Source of the DNA: Serripes groenlandicus
Lineage: Eukaryota > Mollusca > Bivalvia > Cardiida > Cardiidae
Length of the DNA: 64,000 nucleotides
Assembly (NCBI GenBank): GCA_031761405.1
Contig: JASEVX010000097.1
Location: forward strand, 310,001-374,000
Direction of reading: 5' to 3'
Shown: positions 25,001 through 37,000 of the stretch, in pieces
How the letters are laid out: the number at the start of each line of letters is the position of its first letter
Numbering within the stretch: position 1 is the first letter of the stretch
The notes under the pieces: model-generated
The model's input: the letters and a program-made list of their open reading frames with translations, nothing else
What the model was told of the DNA's origin: nothing
Databases searched by the model: none
Program-made: the position numbers and the translations under genes

Positions 25001-28000
25001 ATAAGCGTTAAATCATTTTGCTTTGTAAATAATGGCCATTTTGGTGCCATTGCTCGTTCTGAGGAATGGCACATAAATTTGCATTGTTTATAAAGGGGTC
25101 AACATTGCCCCTAACACAGGGTTTTCAAAATAGGTTTATAGTTACAACTGTTTCATGCCAAGTCCTCGAAATTCACCTCTTTGTCATGTTGGCGTACACA
25201 TATTTTGCACGGGGAAACAGGAGCTTAAGTTCGAGGGCAACGTTTATTCAATGGTCACGTCATTTTCCTTCGCAGAGTTGTCGTTCCTTACACTCACATA
25301 CATGAATGTAATGAGTCGATAGTGTTAGGGAATGTGTACATGTATGTACTACCATCGCTCGCATTGCAGTTGTTTTGTAATATATATAATTTGTATGTGA
25401 ACATTATTTCAATTAAAAATATTGTTATATAACTTTAGATTTTAGCTTGAAACTGTCTCATTAAGTGTTATAATTTCGAAAACATACTTGGGTTACACAT
25501 TCGAGTCTGAGAGTCTTCAGCGCAGCCATTTTCGCACCATCCGGTCAAGTGATTACATGTCATGTTGTCTTGACAACGCCCACATTCTCGTTCACAATCC
25601 CTGCCGTAATATCCCTCGAAGCACCCTTTTAAAACAGAATTAGTTATGCGATGAAATAACATAAATCAGTGTATCGAGTAAGAAAATTAAAAGATCAAGT
25701 ACATTATAGAATATTTTCAGGCATCGTCAGTGTTTAGCGCGCGTTCCTAGTATTTTCATCGCTTTTAAAAGCACATGTATATCGGGTTCATTACCATCAA
25801 CCCATTCATAGCTTACCTTCCAGTAGAACCACGGTGGTTTTTCTGGCAACGATGCTTCAGTCGTAAGTTAGAGTCGTTAACTGTACAATCTCTACAACGT
25901 ACGCTATTCTTTCATAATATTGTATTTATTGATTATCTCATTCAACCTTCAGATAAGTAGATATTTGGAATACATAACTAAAACAATTTATAAAAAGAAG
26001 AAACCTCAGTGCACATGTATAGATACACCTATAGTTTGTTGATGAAATAGCACACTTAAACGAGTGCATCAAGTAAGAAACTGCTTTTAATAGTACATGT
26101 ACATGTATATCGGTTAATATATCTATAGGTGCTACCTATTTACGAAAAAAACGCAAGATAATTATAAACAAAAAATTAAGAGCATACTTTGGTCATAAAT
26201 AAGGATTTATAAGTAATTGACTAGACAATAATAATGTTAATGGCATGTGTCTTGCATTATCAAAACATATTTGCAATTATTATTGCTGTCGTCTATTATT
26301 ACGAACAGAAAATAATAAAGTAAAGACTTTCAGAAAATCAAGGAATACATTTATAATGAACGCGGTTAAAACATGAGGGCCAAGATGATCCTTAATCGAT
26401 CACCTGCATTATGGTAAAGAAGCAAATAGATCAGCCCTTTTCTGATGCCACCTGGTGACTGCCTTTTTCAAGCAGTCAATATGACTTGAACAAATTATGT
26501 AAGGGGTCACATTTCTGCTAAACCCTTTCCCTATTAGAGACGGTTTCTGAGGCCTATGATTTAGGAAAAGATTGTCGCAAAAAGAACAATTGCTCCTTAT
26601 GAGAAAGTTATCCTTTTGCCACAATGTTTGATAAATAATTATACTTTGAATGAGTGAGTCAATAGCTCATGTATAGGAATTTGGGGTCTTTCATGTTGAT
26701 ACCACTTATTTGCGGGAAACGACGTCGCTCCATTGACGTTACGCCAAGATGAAGTGTAACGGAAATGACGTCACGTCCTTCTTTGGCTACGATACAGTCA
26801 AAATTTAGTTTCGGGCGTAGAAGGCTAATGCTGTCGTTTTTTTGACGAACGGGAAAACATATTTCTTATAGATTTCCATTTATTTTTAACTTTTCGTACA
26901 AATGTTAATTCCAGCACTTTAATGATCTTAAATATCGATTTAAAAAAAAATGATTAAAAAGACGACAATAATTTTCAATCAGTGTTTTTCTGCTCATTTT
27001 ATACATACCCAAAATACCGATTTTAATTTTTTTTATTAAAAAGCCAACAATAATTTTCAATCTGTGTTTTACGTCTGCTTTTTATACATATCCAAAATGG
27101 CGGCCCCCATGGATTTTTTTTAGTTTCATTTCAGAAAGCTTTATGGGCTATTGAAAAAAAAAAAAAAAAAAAAAAAAATCTCACGCCCGTTAACTATAAG
27201 CGAAAAAACCCATTTATGGTTTTTTTCCGTATAACACCACCATCGTCATTCCTAGCTTAACTTCTAGTTTGAAAATGATGCTTTAGTCAAAATGTTATCC
27301 CACGCAAACGCAATCGCCATGAAGGGAAGACATTTATACTATTATAAAGTGTTTTCATAACTAGAACAGAAGCTACATTTCATTTAAAGTTAACTGCACA
27401 CATTCGTATCTCTACAACGTGCACCATTATTTCATTATACTGTACAGTCGAACCTGGGCTGAAAACGACAATGGAATAGCAATTCCCTGTCTATAACGAC
27501 CATTATTTTATTTTCGCCAAATACTCATGTTCTATACGAAAGACCACATGTGAACAAAGACCAGATTGTTCACTTCTCATGTGTGGTCTTTAAACACTGG
27601 TTGGGCTGTATTTAGGGATTATCTTAAGACTCTTTCCTGCTTCAGATTAGTAGATATTTGGAATGCTTAAAGAGAACAAATTAAAAAAGAATAGAAATAT
27701 CAGTTCAAATGTATAAGAAATACCTCTATACACCTTCAGTTCACATATTGTGAACACTCGTGTGATATTCACAATCACTAATGAGACGAAACGTGCAGCT
27801 TTTGGGATAGGCAGCTTGTAATTCACATAGAAAGTAGCATTTGTTATAAATGTCTCCTCGTTAGAAAACCCGTCATGAACACTGTGTAGGTAAATGTTCA
27901 TGCCTTGGTAATGTTCTGAAAAAGAAATAAAGTGGCGCTGTTCGAAAACTCTATGTGCTATATCCAACGTTATGCATCACAATGGGGATGTGTGAGCGAG

Positions 28001-31000
28001 GGAAACGAGGCTACACTTCTTAATTTTTTGTCCGCAATAAAATTGTAATCTATTTTAATTTCACGACTACAGAAGGCTCTCGTCAGACTGTACGTATGTA
28101 CACAGGTGCCTGAATATAAAATAGCTTTTCGATAGAGCTTTCACTGCATGCCATTAATCACAATGGTAAGGTTGTTAGTGCCATCGGTCATGCATGCCAT
28201 TAATATTCCACTTGTTAGGTTCGCAAATGACATGGATCATGCATGCCATAAATATATCCAACTGGTAAGGTTGGTACAAGACATCGGTCAATAATGCCAT
28301 TAATATTCCACTGGTTAGATTGGCACATGCCATGGGTCATAAATGCCATTAATATACCACTGGTTAGGTTGGCACATGACATCGATCATACATGCCATTA
28401 ATATCCCACTGGTTTGGTTGGCACATGATATGGGTCATACATGATACGGGTGATGCATGCCATGGGTGATGCATGTCATTTATATTCCACTAGTAAGGTT
28501 GGTACAGGACATCGGTCATACATGCCATTAATATCCCACTGGTTAGGTTGGCACATGACATGGGTCATGCATGCCATTAATATACCACTGGTAAGGTTAG
28601 TAGAGGACATCGGTCATACATGCCATTTATATACCACTGGTTAGATTGGCACAGGACATGGGTAGAAATCACGACAAAAGACAATGAATTTTCCGAGGAG
28701 CCCAACATTAATCAGTATATATAAAGGTTCATTGGTCCAGAATAGCATGGTCCTATGAGAATGTGGAAAATATCCTTTATTTGTTATACATTTTACAAGA
28801 TTAATATCTTATTGGTTTTAACTAAATTACATATGCCACAGTACCGGTACCCACAATTTGTTACTTAAGGCTTAAAGCTGCTATTAACAAATTTGGAAGA
28901 ACCTGGGCGTCAAATGTCAAAGATTTATTACAGAAGTTGGTAATAGTCCAGTTCACATAAAGCGCCTGAGTTGATGATCATCCGATATGCACAGACGCTC
29001 GCATTGCGAGAAAATACGTTAATATGCGAGACTTAACAACAGTGGGGACTAACTTCTACTTCCTGGTTGTAATTTTATTGTTGACTAAGTAAAAAATAAA
29101 TAATACATGCGTGTCTGTGTAATTTCAAATTAAAATGTCGAAAACTGTGGTAGAAAAGTTCACAAAGGAGTGGTTTCACACTTTGAAGTTTGCACATGCG
29201 CAGATAAAATGTGAACTGGACTATTGTACAATCCTATCTAGTATCAAACAGATGCAATACTTATTAATATTTTAAATCCGTTCTTATCCCCGAAACATAT
29301 TTAAATATGGACCTATCATTCCAGCTACGAAAGGCTCTCACTAGATTTAGATGCTCTAGTCAAAAACTTAATGTTGAATTAGGTCATCAACATAACATAC
29401 ATAGAGAGGATCGAATATGATTTTACTGTTTATTAACCAAAGATGCTATACTTTTGGAAGATTCACAGAAGAAAGAAATAGGTATCTGTTTAATTGGTAC
29501 AATGGTAACAGAGAGCGCGATGTTTGTTCTTTATTTCCTATTAAAATCTAACAATGTTATAACGATAAGAAAAGTAGCTATTTTCGTATCGAAAATCATT
29601 AAAATGGTCGACAATGAAAATTTTGCTTTAAATCTCGATCAACATCATTTGTGATAATGATGTACCCATACAATATGCGTATTTACCACATGACAATGCT
29701 TGTATCCGATCTAATATACCCATTACGTATTTCTTTATATGTCACGTAATATAACATGACCGAATCATTATTTTTGTTTTCATCGGCGAATGTTTACAAA
29801 ATGGCGGAGAACGTGTATCCAGTAAAGACAAACGTCACGATAGATGGACGAGGTAAATGGACCATTATCGGTCATAAAAATATTTGTTTGTGTGATAAGT
29901 TAACAGTTTATTAAGTATTGGATGTTTGGACTATTTTCTGACAGCGAAAAAACTATTATCTTTTTTTCATGCGTCATGTGATAAAAATAATCTGACATTC
30001 GTTGTTATTTCATAAAGTCTTAATAAACTCATCCAAGAAATGTGTTAATAAGCTCACCAGAGGCTCGCTTAATAACAAATGTCTTGAACTCGTTTAATAA
30101 AACTTTATACGAAATGACAACTCATGTCAGATCCTATATATATAGTGTCATCTCTTATCAAAATGTCACTCAATATATAGGACAATTACTTTGCCTCATA
30201 GCTATAATAAAACTATATTGCATTATAACTGAATATATCCAAAATATATACATGTTTCTGTTTATACAATATTAATTATAGTCACCTTTTGAAAAAGTGC
30301 ATAATTCTTGGAGTTAGTACTCTAGTATAAATTGATATATATGTACCTGATTTCCATATACAAATGTTCAATGAATGCTCTTTGGTAGTATTAATATTTA
30401 CACTATCCGTTGACGATTCCTCTGTGTCTTAACCGTTTACATATACTGTGGACACAGTATTTGAGCCGTTCCACGAGAAAACCAACATTATTATCTCTGC
30501 GTAATGTGTCGACCCAGATCAGCCTGCGTAGTCCACGCAGGCCAATCCGGACCGACATATTTCGTCTCAGGGGGATAGACGTATAGAGTAATGATTCCTG
30601 AAACAGAAAACCCACGGGAGGCGAAAAGTGTCTCTCCGGGTTAGCCTGCGCGGCATGCTTAGGCTGATCCGGATCGATACTTTACGCAGAGTCCACAATG
30701 TTATTTATCTCGCGGGCCGACTAATATTTGTTTATATGTAAATATATATAATGTGTTGTATTGTGGGTCTGAGACATTTATTTACAAAAAACCTTCTGTA
30801 TTCGGTATTATAAAACCCCATTGGTTGCTGAGAAATAGCACGTACACGAATACTGGCATATAGCACATTGTATAAGAACCTAAAGGTCACAACTCTGTAC
30901 AAAACGTCCATCTGGAGTGCCCTTACGATATGCAAACAATCCTCTTAGTTAGGGAGCTTATAATTTCATTTGTAAAGAATCATGGTTTCCAATCGTAGGT

Positions 31001-34000
31001 CGGCTATTGACAGGAATTATGTTCCGACAATGAACTAAACAGTATATGTAAGACGGTAGCTAGTACTCTATACATATTTGTTTGTATGTTAGTTTAATAT
31101 AATTTAACAATGCAGTCAACACCTTTTCAGTTATATCACGGCGTTTTCTTGATAAGTTACCAGTGCTCCTGGTCGTTCATTTATCCTGACACCAACGAGT
31201 CTTGGGCGACAATCTTGAGCGCCATGGAGGTAAAGTCATTACTACCGTTTTTAAAGTGCTTGGCAAGGACTGCTATTAAATTAATTGTACACCGTACATA
31301 ATTCCAGCTGAGGTCGTAATCAAAGAAAGAATGTACACATATACGTACGCCCATACAGATGGTCTTGTCTCCCTTCCACAATGATGCGATCTATAATATA
31401 GTCTTTCCCCAGATCTAACTGATACCATGCGTTGAAGTCATGATATGTGGCAGCACAACAATGGCAGGCTTCGACATTAGGCGAACTAACACCATCTATT
31501 GCCTTCTCTTTTTCCCACCTTGCTTGGTTGCTGCTTGAAGTTATCACTTTATTTCTTGATATCAATTGAGAGTCAGGAAGAACTGAAACTTTTTTTTCAA
31601 ATAGATAAACATAAAGTGCTGTAAAGTCGCGTTTGGTAATTTGTCTTCACAATTTCAGATTAACCTTTATGTTTGAATAACATGAACACTTTCATAAATG
31701 AATCCACGATTTTTAATAAAAAAAGTTATATCAATTTGATTTAAATATATCAAAATATATTTAATTTATAAATGGTGAGAACATTCAAATATCCCAAATT
31801 AAGACGGTACCAAACACTGTTGATGGAGTGTACATTTTCGCTTCCAAAGGCAATTAAAGGCTTTAGCGAATAATGCAGATTCAGGTGAGACAGCTCGTTA
31901 CGAGCTGTTTTTCATGAAATCTGCATTGTTTGCCACTTAGACATTCAATTTTACCAAATTTCCAGCTGAATGTAAAACGGGCCGGTCCAATGATTCGACT
32001 TAGTGAAATTCGGCAGGGAAAGAGATTAATTGTTACATTTAATTAAACGTATTTTACTGGAATGTATAAATGACATAAATTTGCTCTTATATAACATTAG
32101 TATAATTTGTTCACGATGACTAACGGTAGGAAAGTTATGTATATATACCTCCATAGACCGAAAGTTCACATATTGTGAACCGCCTTACTTCATTTAAAAG
32201 TACCAACGATATAAACCGTGTGAACTTTAATGTGGGTAGTGTATAGTTGACGAAGAACGTAGCGTCCAATATGCTCGTCTCCGGTAGAATAAATCCGTCA
32301 GGTACACTATTGAAGTAGATATTCATACCCTGAAAATGCTCTGGAAAGAAAACATTTCAAATACCTTAACACTTATTCCGCTCTAGGCGACTCAATAATG
32401 TCAGATTGGTTCTGAGCAGTCATTTTTCCAACACGTGATAGTCAAATATTTGGGGCCTATTACTACAGGCATTTTGTGACAAATAAGGGCTGAACCTCAC
32501 ACAAATTGCAACATAATATCTGACAAATGTTTATTACTCATAACAGTGTCATCTAAAACAAAACAAAGTCCTAAAGAATCCAAGTGGTGGAAAGTAATTA
32601 AACAAAAACAATCTTAACCGTACTCTGGTACGACTTTTTGCTACTTTCTAATGGGATATTTAGCGACGTTCTAACAATATGTTTAATTCTATACAACTAT
32701 TTGCATAGGAAGATGGTCTGATTTTATTATTGAGATGACCAGTGCCTTCAGATAAGACCTCTAGATGATTTACATCCATTTATAATGGCCTGACATATAT
32801 ACTTTAATAATGCATGCACTGATGTCCAACACAAATAGTAATGCATAACGATAAGAAGTCGCGTGCTTCCTAAGTCAATATGTTAAAGTAACCATCACTA
32901 TTATACTATATAAATCAACACAAATTGTTAAGATGTCAGACATTGTCTGGTTGCTCAGTCACTGTTTTCATGATCTTCGAATTCATCCTTATCACATTCA
33001 GCCTCTAGAAATGAATTAACACACCCTGATCCTTTGCAGTTGCTACATGCAACAGCGCACTCAATGTTATGCTTATTGCATGTGCACTGTCTTGCAGCTG
33101 CATCTGATGACCTGCAGGAGTTCCTGTGGAGCTGGTGGTAATTTAGTTTAAACAGGGAAAAGCATCCCATCACTCCCTTTCCATCCCCAGTCTTGTGGCA
33201 GGTTTTCATCTACGGTTCCCTTCCACTGCTGCACCTGGTAGTAGACACGGAGGCTGTGATAGTTTACTGCTGCTGAGGTAGGTGGTAGGCTCTGTGGCTG
33301 TACATTAGAAGTGCTAGTAGCCACCTTCTCACAAAAACGGTTGTACTGCAGTGAGTCCCTCCCCAGGCGTTCCATTGTACAGGCACACAAACGCATTCTC
33401 TTCTGCCGCCACAGCATCTGCTGTGGAAGCTGACGGTGTGCCAAACACTGTAGCTTGCTCACGGAAGTCACAACTGGTTCTGAATTTCTTGAGGGCGGCT
33501 CCTTTACCAATGCCATACAGGCGGGATGTAGTGTCACACCCAAGGATCGCATGCATGAAGTGGATGTGAGTGCACACACTGGGACGCAGCTGCTGCTTGA
33601 GACCCTTGATGTTCCAGACACGTAAGTTCTTCGTGCTCTTCTTTGGCTCATGTTGGAAGAAGAGGTCATGTGACTCGAGGTTGGTATGGTAGATGAGGAG
33701 TATGAGCAGATCTGTATCATCCCCAATGAGCACAGTGCTTGTTGTGGTGGCACTCCACTGCTTTCTTCATCATGAGGAGATCAGCATCACATGGGGCATG
33801 ATACGTCTGACAGTTTTTTTTCTGCAGGTGGCCACTGAGCATGTTGATGCACTGTTGCTTGTTTGTGTTCTTTGCGAAGAACTCATCTTTCTTTATTGTA
33901 ACAGGCATGTCCTCATCAAAAGTGACGGTTGCTACAGTCCTCCGAACTGCTCGTCTTTGGTGTTATGTATTTGGTGGATGTGCCCTCATAACCATCAAAC

Positions 34001-37000
34001 ATAACACTTGCCTCTCCATACATCCTTGAGACGTAATCAGTGTTCAACCTTCAGATGTAGTTGTATGTGGATCCACGTGTCCATTGTATGCGCTGAACAA
34101 GTGCTCCACCATCCAGTACGTACTGAACTTGGCCTGTGAACTCTGGAAGGTCAGGTGTGAGGATGCTAGTACTGGTTTTTGTTGCTGTCGAAGCAGCAGT
34201 GAGGTGTCAAACAGTGCTGGTGGGTGACTGCACAGCTCATACACTGAAGCCAGATCTCGTGACGCTTTTGCAGCAACTGTGAGTCGCTGGAAAAGTAGTG
34301 GAGGATCCACCTGGACTGCTTCGCCACCAATCTTCATTGAGGATTGAGTGCTCAAGGTGATTGCCTGATCCCTTTTCTTGAATGTGTACTCGGCAGTGTT
34401 TTGTCCATCCATCCTGGCCAAGTTGTTGTTACCGATGGTATTTGTCAACATTCACAGAGATGTATGCATGGACCCCAGTGGAGACACTGCGCAAGCTTGG
34501 ATCTGGGAAGAAGGGGTTTCTTTCATGGAGATAGTTCAGAACTGTGTGTCTGCCATTCAGGTCACGTGCTTGTCTTGCATCTGTCATGTCCTTGTTCTGC
34601 TCACCAGTGTTGTAGTTGACTCCTGTAAGCTCTTCCATGGTTAACTTCAGAGCATGCTGGCAAAGCTAGGAGCCATGTTACACGCTGCTGCTCCGTCATC
34701 CCTCGCCCTCTTGTGAGGCCACCACTGGTCATCATACTCCTCATCAGCACCTGCTCGATAATGAGATCTACTGCGAGGCCGGCCCATAGGCGATCACATC
34801 TTCTGACCACATGGTATCCCTCTTCAAATCTCTGGTGACATCTGGATGTTCCACCTGAAGCTTGCACATCCGCTGAACATAGATCCGAAACGATTTCGTA
34901 TAGAGATTATTTCCAGATGCTGCCATGAACAGAAGCATTTCTGATATTGCCTCAATGTGCAGTGCCAAGTTTCTGGTACGTTCTGCTCTTTAAAACTTGC
35001 GCAGTATGTCTACCATATCCATGTACTGCAACTAGAGGGCAGCAGTCCTATTAGAGGATTTCAGGGATTCGGTTTTGTTTCTGAGCAGTTCCTTTATTCT
35101 GAGCAAAACATCAGCCCGACAAGGCTCCTTCGCAGACAATGATCCCTCCATCACATGTGCATAGAGGTCAGCCACGTTATCCATATCAGGGTTTCCCATT
35201 CCATCTCTAGCTGGAGTATTTTCATATGATGTCATCTGTGCATCAGTGATTTCCTGTGAATCTGCATATTCTGGCTCTCCAGGCTGCTGAGAGAGAGCCA
35301 CATCTTCTGGCTTTCAATGCTGCTGAGGCAGAGCCACATCAAAGTCGTCAGACACAATCATGGCATTGAGGACGCCGTCGACAAGGAGGTGTGCACGCAT
35401 AGCCCGTGCAATTGCCTTCCCTGTCACCATGTGCACCATAGCGTTGGCTGCATAGACCAGCTCCATAACTTCTTGTAACCCAGATCCAGCCATTAAATGC
35501 CAAAATGGCCACAAGGAAGCTCATCTCAATGTGGAAGCCTCCAAGTCTCAGGACTATGTTCTTCAAGCCGGTTCCTTCTGGCTCAGCACCAATGATTAGC
35601 AGGGCCTTCCACCAGAGTGGTTGATGAAAAGTAATGATGGGTGTGGCATTATGGCGGCGGGCATATCAGTGTGGAGAAGATGCATGTGGCGTCACTGGGA
35701 ATCCATGTCATTGGGAGAAAGACAAAGAATAATTTCCCTGGATGATTGCTATGCTGTACAAACTGCATCATTCCAGACCATGCTGGCCTTGCTGTTGGGT
35801 CTTGTGCCTCCATAGTGATAAACGTCTGAAACATCAGTGCGTCTGTTCCACAACCTTCTTCTTTGTGGAACAGGATTGGAACTCTACCCACCATGGATAT
35901 GTTATGAGTGGTGACCTTTGCTCTGAGGATGGTATTGCTGGACTTGGTAGCTGATGTTTCTCACAGGAAAAGCCAGGAATGTCAGTCCTATGTGAGACCA
36001 CAGCATTACTCAAAATAGTTTGCACCTCCTTGTAGGAGCATCAGAATCCAAGCTGGTGAAGAGTATCGACCAAGAAGCGTGATGAAAAGTGGTGGTGGAC
36101 CTGAACTCCTAGCCCCATCTGCAGTGGCGCCAGAATAACTCTTGGTCGGGTCGCCTGCATGATTGCTTGTCCGATGGGGGCAGTTTTTATGCCGTCGTTT
36201 TTGCGCACAGGCAACAGTTTCAGTAGAACCCTGAGGCTTTTCAGTAAGGGTGGATGGTGGCTGTTCAACCCCCTTTGCATCGTCCTTAAAATGGCACATC
36301 TTGGACGGTCACTCATTGTTCAGGAAGTGATGGCATTGCAATAAAAAAACATGATTATTCATTTTTAAAGTACAGTATCTGTGCCAAATAACTACACATG
36401 CATTTCACTGATTGCACATTTTGCAACGTTCAATTTGTCCGTTTTTGCAATGAATTATGTTCACATGAATTTCGCAAATCACTTCAGTTTGTTGTGAATT
36501 TCCTTTCAAAAAGGCACTGTTCTGCATCCAACTTCATGTATCATGTAAACCAAAGTTTCTGGTAAATTGTGCATAGTACTGAATCCTTTGTTTTGGCATC
36601 AGACAAGCAGACATGCAAAAATCACCTTTTTTAACATGGTTGGCAATGGAAGAAAATGCCATCACCGATTTCAGTTCTTTTCAATACTTTCCACCACTTG
36701 GATGCCTTAGGACTTTTGATATGTTACACAGGACATATTTATGAGAATAAACCAGTTGAAAGAGTTTCTGTTGCAATTTGTGTGAGGTCATGTCATATAA
36801 TGCCTGCACTATTTTTTCACCATCGTTTGGCGATTTGGGGTCCTAAAGTCTCTTTGGTATGGAAACATTTCACGTAACATAGGCGTTGAATAGTTGGGCC
36901 ATGTTTTACGTCAAAAGTTACATCTGTTACTTTATTACGGGAAGAACCACTATGCTACAATAAGGCCGATCATTGCCCGTCGCTTTAGATGAGACTTTCT

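Noticed and set aside
33148..33753. 201-codon minus frame overlapping the gene remnant
   Set aside because: Low-complexity Ser/Thr-rich translation; it shadows the GDDTD-containing frame that matches a known protein pattern.
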